Source: Metridium senile (Eukaryota; Cnidaria; Anthozoa; Actiniaria; Metridiidae). From it: a DNA stretch of 64,000 bases. Position 1 is the first letter of the stretch. Each line of letters begins with the position of its first letter. Position numbers and translations under genes: made by a program. Under the pieces are notes generated by a model. That model made no database searches. It saw nothing but the letters and a program-made list of their open reading frames with translations, and had not been told where the DNA came from. The stretch spans positions 14,159,711-14,223,710 of the forward strand of contig OX459108.1 in assembly GCA_949775045.1 (NCBI GenBank). Direction: 5' to 3'. Of the stretch, positions 51,243 through 61,100 are shown piece after piece.

Positions 51243-51251
51243 CCATATCGT

Positions 51252-52671
51252 AAACATCACCATAATTACTGCTATCATCATCACCATTATGATCAACACC
51301 ATCATTATTACCAATATTATTATTTAGCATTAATATATTTGACTACATTTTTAACCAATCAATGGCAGCGTTAGAAAAGATCGAAACATTTCTTTCGAAC
51401 CAATCAGCTGTTTGAACAAAGGTGAAATCATTGAGCATGCGTAGTACCCGCAACACAAACATCCAAAAATAAACATGGCGGGCAATTTGAACACGACTTA
51501 TAAAACAGCTGTGAGCAAAAAAAAGGTATTTAAAACCGCAAATCCAAGGGATATACGGCCAACATTTACAGCAGAGCGAAATGGAAATGTGTGGAGTTGA
51601 CTTGTGTAACAGAACTACTAATAAATAGATAAATTGATGAAGAAATTGCCGCGAAAGCTCATCATCGAAGGAGCAATCCAAGGTAACTAAAATCCTATAT
51701 TTTATTATTTAAGCTTAAATAACGCTGTTTATTCTCATTTAAACATAACAAACAAAGACCGTATGAGCCATTTTTGCTGTTCCGTCCCCTTAAAAATTAT
51801 GACCTAAAATCAGCATTATTCTTTCGACCTTTGGTTATTTTTCGTCAGTTAGCTTTTAATTCTATTTTGGTTTGATGCTGGGCTCTATTTGAGAAACTTA
51901 CTAGTAAGGGACAAAGAAGAATTGTCGGTCAAAGTGATTTAATTAGACGAAAAAAGGTTGCAGGCCGTAGCTTCAAATTAAAGCTGGTTCAGTTCGGAGG
52001 TTTGGACTTCCGTTCAGTTGTTTTCTTCGCCAACCCGGGAGCCAGAGGGGCCAGTGACTCAGAGGGGAAACTACAGGGTATGCTAGCTAGTCGGGATTAT
52101 TCAAAAGCATTTCTACAAGCATAGTTAATAGTTATTAATTATCCTACAAGATTTATACCGGAAAGCCTTTTTTTAAAAAAGCTGACGATTTTTAACCCCA
52201 AGACAAACCACATAAAAGAATAAAACGAAAAAAGCACGGCTATACATGGGTAAGAAAAGCGAACGGCACTTATTAAAAACTTATTAAAAATACCAAAAGA
52301 TGTCGAGTCTGATTACTGAAATTTCCATCCGTAGACCCTCTATGATCACTCGGAGTTCAGAGAAAGGGGATAGGATGGGAAAGATGATTGAAAGAAAGAA
52401 AACAAAACTTTGAAAGAAAGCAAACTGAAAAGAAACAAGATCTTCTCAGGCCTTTGGTAAATTATTGTTCTCTTATTTTAATATCATTAATGATAAAAAA
52501 CAATAATTTGACATGTAATTCTTTAACAAAGTTTTTAACGGTCATTTTTCGCCGTGGTGTACCCCAAGATCGGTTCTTAGAACCCCTCTTATTAGCGTTC
52601 TTATTGCATGCTCTCTTCGTCAGTTTTTCATCTTTTTTTTCTTCTTCTTTTTTTTCTGGCAGTTTTCTGTT
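51252..52671. other. Intergenic, no gene supported
   Basis: About 1.4 kb of mixed sequence. A 95-codon open frame at 52388-52675 contains GVPQDRFLEPLLL, vaguely like the reverse transcriptase motif B, but no other RT motif is present. ACATGGCGGGCAATTTG at about 51474 looks like a transcription-start environment, but no exon follows that I can join. Confidence 0.4.
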
Positions 52672-54189
52672 TTAATATCTGTGGTAATCAGCTTCGTTTG
52701 CTGTTGGTAAAGCGTTGATTTGGTCAAAGAATAGATCTAGATCATCAAAAGTCACTAAGAAGTCTTCATCTATCGTTGAATTTGGGCAATTCAAAGCAAG
52801 CTCTGCTAAAATGTCTTCCTCGTTGCATAGTTCTTTTACAGATTCCATTTCGTATTGATTAAGTGTTCCATTCGATGATAAGAATTGCTGAGCGGCCGTA
52901 AAGTCTTCTTGTAAAGAAGATAATTGTTTTTGATTAATTGTGTTTCCTTCTGGGATATTTTCTTGGTTACATAATGTTCTCTGTAAAGTAGATATTTCTC
53001 GTTGATTCGCAGCTACTTGTAAAAATGTTTGTTCCTGATCTGTTCTTTGTGGAGATAATGATTCCTGTTGAGAAACTGTGAATTGGTTTTCCAAAGGGGA
53101 TGTACTTTCTTGCTTTGCTTCTCCGTGTAAAGACTTTTGTTGAGGAAATAAAACATGGCAAGATGACATATTTTGCTGACTTATTTCTTCTTGAAAACTG
53201 GAAAATCCCTTTTCAGTAACTGGTACTAAATGATCGAATTCTTGTTGGTTATTTTCTCCTTTCCGCAATGGTACATCTTCAGTAATTTTTCTCTGTGAAG
53301 GTGAATGTTTTTGCTGAGCAGTTGATCCTTGTGAAGTTGATAGGTGTTCCTCGCTGTTTTGTAAACTTGGTAGTTTGTGATTTTTTGTGTCTATTAAAGA
53401 TGGTAATTTTTGTAGCAATTCTTGATTGTCATCTATGTTTTGCAAAGAAGAAGATTCTTTTTGCAGCCCTAATGCTCCATCAAAATATGAAAAGTACTCT
53501 TCCCGAAATGTTCCTTGCAAACACGGCAGTTCATCTTCGGTTGCTTTTCCTCCAACAGACGTATTTTCTTGTTGGCTATGTTGCGAGTTAAAACTGAAAG
53601 AGTTGCTAAAACTAAGAGCATCTTGTGAAACTGGATAACTTTGCTCGGCAGTAAAAACGTCAGCTTGAATCATATCATGATCTAGCGGCAATTGCTGCGA
53701 TAGTTTATCGTTCTGTTGCGGGCTCTGAATTCTTCTTATGTCTTGCACATTTTCCCGTACATTTTCCTGCTCAAGCCTGTTCGAAAACAAGTTTGTTGAC
53801 ATGGAAAGCTGTTGATAATTTTCTACATTTTCTTTTGTATAGTCTACATGATACGATGGCGACGGAGTTGAGAAATCAAGTATATTTGCTTCCCTCGCGT
53901 CACTTTTGATATCATAGTCAGTATTCACTCCGATAAATCTTTTCATATTATGCGCTAATTTTAAAGCGTCGTCGCCCTTTCCACAGCAGTCTTGTAATAG
54001 CTCGGTTAGATATGTGATGTACTCTTTAGCTGAAGCTAAAAGATCCATTTTTGTCGCGTTCATCATTCGTGGCAAGACTGTCTTCAAATCGTTAAAAGCT
54101 ACGTTCATTCGTTTGACTCGTTCTCGTTCCTTCGTATTAGCTGCCAATCGTTTAGTTTCATTTAACATGGATTTTTGAGCACTAACCAT
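52672..54189 (-). CDS. Intronless bHLH transcription factor with long Gln/Ser-rich tail, 505 aa
   Basis: The N-terminus is a basic helix-loop-helix domain. The basic region (about 13-26) contains ANTKERERVKRMN, with the Glu/Arg pair that contacts CANNTG E-boxes; helix 1 is NVAFNDLKTVLPRM (29-42); helix 2 is KMDLLASAKEYITYLTELLQ (47-66). This is closest in style to group A (tissue-specific) bHLH factors, but I cannot assign it to Twist, Hand, Atonal or Achaete-scute, and the MMNATKMD loop is unusual. Residues 70-455 are Gln/Ser/Glu-rich with repeated SLQ and QQ motifs and no domain. The C-terminus (about 458-497) is acidic and hydrophobic (DEDFLVTFDDLDLFFDQI), resembling an activation domain. 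The start at 54189 opens the bHLH with no upstream in-frame extension seen. Confidence 0.85.
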   Translation of the reverse strand: MVSAQKSMLNETKRLAANTKERERVKRMNVAFNDLKTVLPRMMNATKMDLLASAKEYITYLTELLQDCCGKGDDALKLAHNMKRFIGVNTDYDIKSDAREANILDFSTPSPSYHVDYTKENVENYQQLSMSTNLFSNRLEQENVRENVQDIRRIQSPQQNDKLSQQLPLDHDMIQADVFTAEQSYPVSQDALSFSNSFSFNSQHSQQENTSVGGKATEDELPCLQGTFREEYFSYFDGALGLQKESSSLQNIDDNQELLQKLPSLIDTKNHKLPSLQNSEEHLSTSQGSTAQQKHSPSQRKITEDVPLRKGENNQQEFDHLVPVTEKGFSSFQEEISQQNMSSCHVLFPQQKSLHGEAKQESTSPLENQFTVSQQESLSPQRTDQEQTFLQVAANQREISTLQRTLCNQENIPEGNTINQKQLSSLQEDFTAAQQFLSSNGTLNQYEMESVKELCNEEDILAELALNCPNSTIDEDFLVTFDDLDLFFDQINALPTANEADYHRY

Positions 54190-54439
54190 ATTGCAATAGT
54201 ATAATTAACTGTCTGTTGGTCTTTCTTTTTTTTCTGGAGGTTTACGTTCAAGTTTATGATCGTCCATGTCGAGCGCTAGGTGTTTTATAATGATTCGATT
54301 TAGCGGTAGTACTTTGGCTACACTGACTTGTTTCTGTTATTGAGCAAGAGTCCTTAGACTACACATGAAAATGTTTGGTTATACTTTGTACCAATTTGTA
54401 TAAACTTTCTAAGCCGTATGACGTCATTCAGGTCAGTCC

Positions 54440-55440
54440 CGCGCGCTTTCCCGCAAGGATCCCGCAACATTTTTACTCAAAAGAGGAAATATATACTCAA
54501 AAAGTGGGCGTCCCGCGTGAACTATCCCTTTTCGTCCCGTAAATATCCCGCAACATTTGTTGCATAATAGAAGAATGTTTACTAATGGAGATGTTTACTA
54601 ATGGCGCGGGCGTCCTGTGAACTATCCATTTTCGTCCCGGAAAGATCCCCCAACATGCGTTGCTTAATTGCAATCAGGCGTCCCGTGAACTATACCTTAA
54701 TTGCCCCGTAAATATCCTGCAACATTTATTGCTTAATAGAAAAATGTATACTAAAGGATCGGGCGTCCCGTGAACTATCCCTTAATAGTCCCTTAAATAT
54801 CCCGCAACATTTATTGCTTAATAGAAAAATATATGCTAAAGGATCGGGCGTCCCGTGAACTATCCCTTATTATTGTCCCGCAACATTTATTGCTTAAAAG
54901 AAGAATGTATACTAAACAATCGGACGTCCCGTGAACTGTCCCTTACTATCGTCCCGTAAATATCCCGGAACGTGTATTGCTTAATAGAAAAATATATACT
55001 AAAGGATCGGGCGTCCCGTGAACTATCCCTTACTATTGTCCCGCAACATTTATTGCTTAATAGAAGAATGTACACTAAACAATCGGGCGTCCCGTGAACT
55101 ATCCCTTAAGAGTCCCGTAAATATCCCGCAACATTTATTGCTTAATAGAAAAATATATACTAAAGGATCGGGCGTCCCGTGAACTATCCCTTACTATTGT
55201 CCCGCAACATTTATTGCTTAATAGGAGAATGTATACTAAACAATCGGGCGTCCCGTGAACTATCCCTTACTATTTTCCCGTAAATATCCCGCAACATTTA
55301 TTGCTTAATAGAAAAATGTATACTAAACATTCCCTTCATCGTCCCGGAAATATCCCGCAACATTTATTTCTTAATATAACTCGATAGAAAAATTGTTCGG
55401 GCGTCATTGATGGTCCCGCAACTATCCCGAAATATATAAG
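54440..55440. repeat. Dimeric satellite array upstream of the bHLH gene
   Basis: About eleven units of 75-86 bp, each with GGGCGTCCCGTGAACTATCC, TCCCGTAAATATCCCGCAAC and ATTTATTGCTTAATAGAA. Between about 54840 and 55260 two unit types alternate (one with AAAGGATCGGGCG, one with AAACAATCGG), giving a 161-163-bp higher-order period. The array starts 250 bp upstream of the bHLH start codon. Confidence 0.9.
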
Positions 55441-56206
55441 TGACGTCATCAGTTTAGGAATTGATCCAAACATCCCGAATATCACCGAAATAACCCAGTA
55501 GCATAGTTTTATTGTTTACCCGACGTAGTCAATCGTTAAAAATCGATATCGATAAAAATCGATTAAAAATCACGTGATTTTTATCGAATTTTAACGGAAA
55601 TCGATAAAGAAAACTAGTGTGATATCGATTTCCGCCCTATGGACACGTTTTTAAAGCGATTATTGCATTTGGTTAGAATGCCATCTTTATCGGAGCATAT
55701 TTAAAAAGTGCGCGGCATTAAAGTGCACCTGAAGCCCTTCATGATATTTTGCAAATCTGTTGTACATGGGGTGTATAATAAGTGTACTTAATATTCTTTG
55801 ATGTCGACCTCTCTTTTCTGAGATATAAACATTTGGAATCTGAAAATGCAAAAAGAAATTCGTCATCATAAGTGCATTGTGGGACTGTTTTTATAAAAAC
55901 CGCTACCGTCGCGTCTACCATCGTTAGATGGTTTTTTATTTGTATTTTGTCATCTTTTGAGGTAAGATAGCGCGTTAAAATGGAAACTATGTAGATGCGC
56001 AGTAGCCTGCGCAGTGGCAATAGTAGGCCCCGTCCTTAAAGTTTGCATATACGCTACCTTTTTCGGGATTCCTGTGGTGCCTAGGAGATAAGCGTTAAGG
56101 CGATTTTTTTTAAACAAAGCAACCGAAAGCCGGGTTCCCTGTAACCTGATTTGAACATGTTTGTCGTTCTATCTTACGTTCTGACGTAAACTATTTATCA
56201 CTTGTT
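55441..56206. other. Intergenic, no gene seen
   Basis: It contains an AT-rich cluster of ATCGAT motifs (55540-55640) with the palindrome AAAAATCACGTGATTTTT near 55563. The short minus-strand ORFs around 55687-56020 have no recognisable domain. Confidence 0.5.
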
Positions 56207-56283
56207 GACTGGGACCGAGGGAAACAGTATGTTTTGTGGTCCCGAGGGTCCACAAAACATACTGTTTTCCGAGGTTTCAGTCT
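56207..56283. repeat. Hairpin ACAGTATGTTTTGTGG
   Basis: AAACAGTATGTTTTGTGG and CCACAAAACATACTGTTT are perfect complements around TCCCGAGGGT. The complementarity continues imperfectly outward (GACTGGGACCGAGGG against CCGAGGTTTCAGTC). Confidence 0.85.
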
Positions 56284-56293
56284 ATAAGTGTTT

Positions 56294-56775
56294 TGTTATA
56301 TACCAACTGTCAGAGAAAAAACGAGCCATCTCGCTTTCTTGCACTTGCGTAGAACTGTTTTAACAAGCTGTTTTAATTCAGGTTTGCTTAGCTCTTCAAA
56401 GTCGGCAGAAACTCCTTTTCCTAAGCAAAAATCCCTTAGAATTTTCACGGCTAGTTTGGTGGAGTTCTTTGTGGATTACGACTCAACAACTTTTCAATAT
56501 CTTCCTCTGTTCTGCTTGCAAATCTCTTACTTTCCTCCATGTTGTCTTTCTGGTCAACGATTTTGAAACGCGCGCCTTGTGCTGGGATTTTCCCGCTTTT
56601 TACTCAATCGACTTCCCGTAATTGACTTCCGGTTTTGTTATTCCCGGTCAATAACATATTGTTGTCCGCAGAGAGTCGTTGCCGCAGAAACATCCAAATT
56701 TGTTCACGTTCACGTGATACCCTCTTGCCCAATCAAAGTGCGAGAAAAATGAACTTTGACAGTTGGTATATAACA
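56294..56775. mobile_element. 480-bp segment bounded by 19-bp perfect inverted repeats
   Basis: TGTTATATACCAACTGTCA (56294-56312) and TGACAGTTGGTATATAACA (56757-56775) are exact inverses. The segment contains a broken recombinase-like ORF on the minus strand. It could be a fragment-carrying MITE or a tyrosine-recombinase element remnant; no duplication is visible. Confidence 0.6.
56296..56540 (-). pseudogene. Frameshifted fragment resembling Crypton/KIAA1958-type recombinase N-terminus
   Basis: Minus-strand frame starting at 56540 reads MEESKRFASRTEEDIEKLL, then stops after QRTPPN. Shifting by one base just before the stop continues as LAVKILRDFCLGKGVSADFE with ELSKPELKQLV, ending at 56296. 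The pattern of an acidic start, AVK.LRDF and ELSK.EL resembles the N-terminal DNA-binding part of DUF3504/Crypton-derived proteins. The catalytic tyrosine recombinase domain is absent. The family call is from memory of the motif only. Confidence 0.45.
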
Positions 56776-57224
56776 ATCATCTATGTAACAGGCTTAGCTA
56801 TAGACCACAGTTTCATAAATAATAGCGGAAAATATTTGTTTTTCAAGTTAACAGATATTTTAATATTTTAGCACTGTCATATCAAAGAACCACCTGATAA
56901 AGGCATGTTTGGAAGATGCTCTGGCTAAAATACCAATGAAGTTGTGCTCAATGAAAAATGTAGAGATTTGTATGGAATTTTCTGCTGAGGCCTTTGATGC
57001 CTCTTTTTGGTGTTTTTCTGATTTTTCAAATTCTTATAGCTTCTTGCAAATTTTATCGTTTTTTTTTCTCAAACTTTCACAAGTTATTGCTATGGTGAAT
57101 GCCTATCATATGATAGCTTTCTTTCTCTTAAAACATCAATTTTAAAAATTATGATAATTAGTGGCCGGGCGGCCATTTATTAAAGTCATAGACATCAACC
57201 AACCCTATTGAAACTACAGTATTA
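56776..57224. other. Intergenic, no gene seen
   Basis: AT-rich. The plus-strand ORF at 56909-57145 has a protein-like composition at first but no splice context or family match. Confidence 0.5.
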
Positions 57225-57705
57225 CCACTTACGACCTTGCGTAAAAACGTAATGCATTTGTATACTATTACCGCTTACGTTGTCCTTGCGTACTGCAGCC
57301 ATTTTTTGAACTATATCCCCTTTAAAGTTCTTGCGCAAAACGTATCGCATTTACGTTTTAGAACGATTACCCAACCACCTACGACGTCTTTACGTAATGC
57401 AGCCATTTTTGGAACTATATCCCCTTTAAAGTTATTGTGTAGAGCGTATTACATTTACGTACTAGAACGATTACCCGACCGCCTACGACGTCTTTACGTA
57501 TTGCAGCAACTTTTGGAACTATATATACTCGTTCCTGCATAAAACGTATTGCATTTACGTTTTAGAACGCCGGATTACCCGACCACCTACGACGTCTTTA
57601 CGTATTGCAGCCATTTCTTAAACTACATCTCCTTTTAAGTTTTTGCGTACTGCATATGCGTAGTGAAACTATTACTGCTTACGTATTGCGTATCGCACTG
57701 ATTTA
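57225..57705. repeat. 105-120-bp tandem repeat, four to five copies, upstream of ARFGEF3
   Basis: The unit contains CCTACGACGTCTTTACGTA, TGCAGCCATTTTTGGAACTA, TATCCCCTTTAAAGTT, CGTATTGCATTTACGT and AGAACGATTACCCGACC. Each copy brings several TTACGT motifs and one GACGTC. It ends about 480 bp before the ARFGEF3 start codon. Confidence 0.85.
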
Positions 57706-58155
57706 TTCTTCACTATAACTTTACGTTTTTTGTCGTTGCGTATCGGATCCGATTAAATCGATAATGGTAAAACCTTTTGCAGCCTATGTATTGCAATGTG
57801 TGGCACTGGTCAGAAAGAGTTACTGATCGTTGAAATCAGGAAATTTTCAACAGCAGGTAGATATGGAACCGATAACTGACAGGCCGGTAGCCTGTCTGTC
57901 TTCCATATAAGGAAGTTATTTACAGCAACCTTTACTGGTATTACAAGAAAACCTTTCAACTGCCTTGGACCACTGCGCATCGTGTTCGCGCACCGGCTAT
58001 TTTCCATCCTTTGTTTGAAAAAATGCGAACCTGCGCTAGACTTTGCTGAAAAACAAATGGAGTAAAAATTCATGGAAATCTTCTTCAACAAGGACAAATT
58101 TGCACAGGATTATTGATAAGATGATGTGTGATAAATCATGAAAGTTTGACAAGGA

Positions 58156-58176
58156 ATGGCAAAGTTAAAAGGCTGA
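58156..58176 (+). promoter_or_regulatory. Six-codon uORF upstream of ARFGEF3
   Basis: ATGGCAAAGTTAAAAGGCTGA lies 6 bp before the main ATG (58183). The AATGG context is reasonable, so it may lower initiation at the main start. The 5' UTR extent is unknown. Confidence 0.45.
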
Positions 58177-58182
58177 TTTACA

Positions 58183-61100
58183 ATGGAAGAGGTATTGACT
58201 ACATTATGTCGGGACGCCACGTCAGGGAAGCTAAAGTCAGTGCGGGATGCATGTAACGCAGCCACGGGTATGTAAAACTCAATATTCACCTCTCTAGGGG
58301 AATTATTGCTGATATTTTACCTCTGTGTTTCACAGATGGGCTGTTACTCTCACGGACCGGAACACGGACACTGGAACCTTTTGAGTTAAGGCAAGTAATT
58401 ATATTATTCAATGAAGCCTTTGTTTTGCTCCAATGGAGAAACAAGTGAACAGTTGAGTCATAAGATATGTTATCTTGATTTACAGAGAAAGATGTCTTCT
58501 GCCTTTGAAACTCGCCCTCGAGTCGAGATCTTCGAAACTAGCAACAAACGCGATAAGCGGACTTCAGGTAAATAAAAGATAGTATTGAAGACTACCTCGT
58601 TGAATCAACAACTTATGCTTTAAGTTTGAAAATGACTTATACCCTCGCTTTAGCGGTTTCAATTTTCACGTATACCATCTTTCAAATTGAAAGTTTATTT
58701 AAAACGTAATATTACTATTCAGAAATCGTTACTATCAGATAATCAGTTTATATAGTCTGTTTATATTCAAATGAGTGTCAATTTTAAACTAGACATTAAT
58801 CAAAGTCAAACACTTAAAAAGCAATGTTTCCGGGAGAATTTTGTCCTCCTAGCAACATCGCATTATGGAGATTCGCGCCCCTCCGTAAAGACAACCTTGT
58901 ATTTATTTTGAAAGACATAATGACATTAACTTGATTATGTTCATTTGATTGTATTCTCTTGATTATATTCTCCAGCTCAAGTTTTCTGCGTTATTGATTT
59001 GTATATTAAATTTGGATTTGTGTAGTTGCAATAATTAAGCCGCTACATGGAGTATTTTGTTCAAGTTGGAGTAAGCTACGGTTTGTGCGAGATTTATTCG
59101 CATAACAACGATTCTTTTTTTGTAAACTTTAGAGAGATAAATGCTATTGTTGTGTTTTCTCGTTGAAACTTGATTTTTGCTTATAAAGTGCAAATTAATA
59201 TAAATTGACTATTTATAGGAAAAGAATGCAACTTTGCGCTCTAAATTGAAACGAAAGTTTGTCGTTTTTACAACGACAAGGACACTGCATCCCTACTTTA
59301 TTTTGTTCTTTTTACAATATCTAGCTGTTTAGTGTGCAAACAGCAGAAAAAATATAAATTATTGACAAAACACAAGTACAGGTTCGTCTAAGTTTAAATA
59401 AAGGCACTAAAATTCTACATGTAAACAATAGAGCTATTACCGAAAATTAACTTTCAACTTTTGCATCGTGGAGGTTGATAAATTTGCATTTTTGACGAGC
59501 GAGTTTTCAGTTGTAAAGTGGATGCTCAGTGTTGCTAAGAAATGGCCAATTTAACACAAAAAATGCAGGTTTTTAGCTGAATTTAAAACTCTTTGACAAC
59601 GGATTAATTAATTTTATTGGTTTTAAAAGAAGTATTTTTTTAATTACTGTAAGATTTCATAAGGTTTTAGTGAAGTTTCGAGTTTCTTTTCAGAACAAAA
59701 CCTGCCGTAGTGCTGGTGATAAAAACTTTACTCTACCTTGAGTTCAAAGAGTCATAGTAAAAAATACAAATAAATTATTAATGACTAGAAACTGCTTTTA
59801 CGAATACAATCTCCATAAAAATCCGCTTATAATTATTCCAAACAAAAAAAATTACCTTTTTGTAGATTTTCTAGTAAAATTAGCTCGTTTTGAGAAACTC
59901 TGGTGGTAGTTTTGCCAACTTTCTTCGGCTATACAACAAAAACCGTTAGGTTTGTTCTAGTTGTGGTTCATCAAATTTAAAATCAAACAAAACTTGGTAC
60001 GTAATGGGTTAGGATTTCCAAAAATCAGTATAACTTTTTAGAAAAGGTATCTGAAAGTATTTTTTTTTTTTTTTTGCAATGAAGAAATTTTGTTCGCAAT
60101 GTTGATAAAACTCTTGAAGATTCGAAAATTGCGGGCTTTGAACGTACAAACTTGTTTTTATATTAACAAAAATAAAGAATCTTTAAGCAGGAATTTCTAG
60201 TTTAAGAATTGAAGTAATCTACTCTATAAATCTTTGTTGGCATAATTCTTTGATACGAAAGTTTAAGGGGGCTAAAAACCCAAAGCTGGATTAACTACAT
60301 TTGATTTACTAACTTTAAAGTGCTTGGATCAAGAATGCTTTTTAGTCTGATTATAAATGGTTTGATTTCCTCATACATTTAATGTTATTCTAGGCAGTTT
60401 TCTTTAATTCAGAGAGCAATGATGCTTTAAACCAACATTTGAAATATATGTTTCTTTATTTACGTTGAAGAAGCGGGTACAAGCGGTTGTTCTAGTAAGT
60501 TTGAATGCTACTACCAGGAACTGGAGCAGGTTGATAGAACAAGAACAATAACCTACAAGAACAATGTTTGAATAAGTTTTTCTTAATGATCAACACATTG
60601 AAAATAAAGCGAACTTTATTGTACATTCTGTTGAGTTTAAAATGTATTATATGATTTATAATTATAACTAGAAATTAATAATTTCCTGCTCTACAGCTCC
60701 CAGAGTGTTTATATCACAGTATTTAGATACAAGCGGACGTTTTTCACTGAGCGTACCGTATTTACTCGAATAAGCGCCTCCCTCGAAAAAGCGCCGCACT
60801 TAAACGCTATTATGTTACTCTAGAACAGCATTGGAAATACATTTTCACCAAAACCTATATTCTTCAGTCCAAAGTAATTATATTTCACCGCTCGCCCATT
60901 GAGTTATCATCCCAATATTCGTAGTTCTGATCAAGAAGGGGACAGTGAGATCGAGAAAGATTTAATAAGCGGCCACGGCGCTTATTCGAGTAAATACGGT
61001 ATCACTATTTCCTGATATAGACACGGTAGCCAGCCAATTAGAGCGTGCGTAGTATCTCAAATATTTTACAACAGTCCTTTTAGACGGACGCCTATTTTAA

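Noticed and set aside
52388..52675. Reverse transcriptase fragment (GVPQDRFLEPLLL)
   Set aside because: Only one weak motif-B resemblance; no YADD/FADD or motif A within reach on either side.
57810..58097. 95-aa minus-strand ORF before ARFGEF3
   Set aside because: No recognisable domain; lies in the probable 5' UTR/promoter of ARFGEF3 on the opposite strand.
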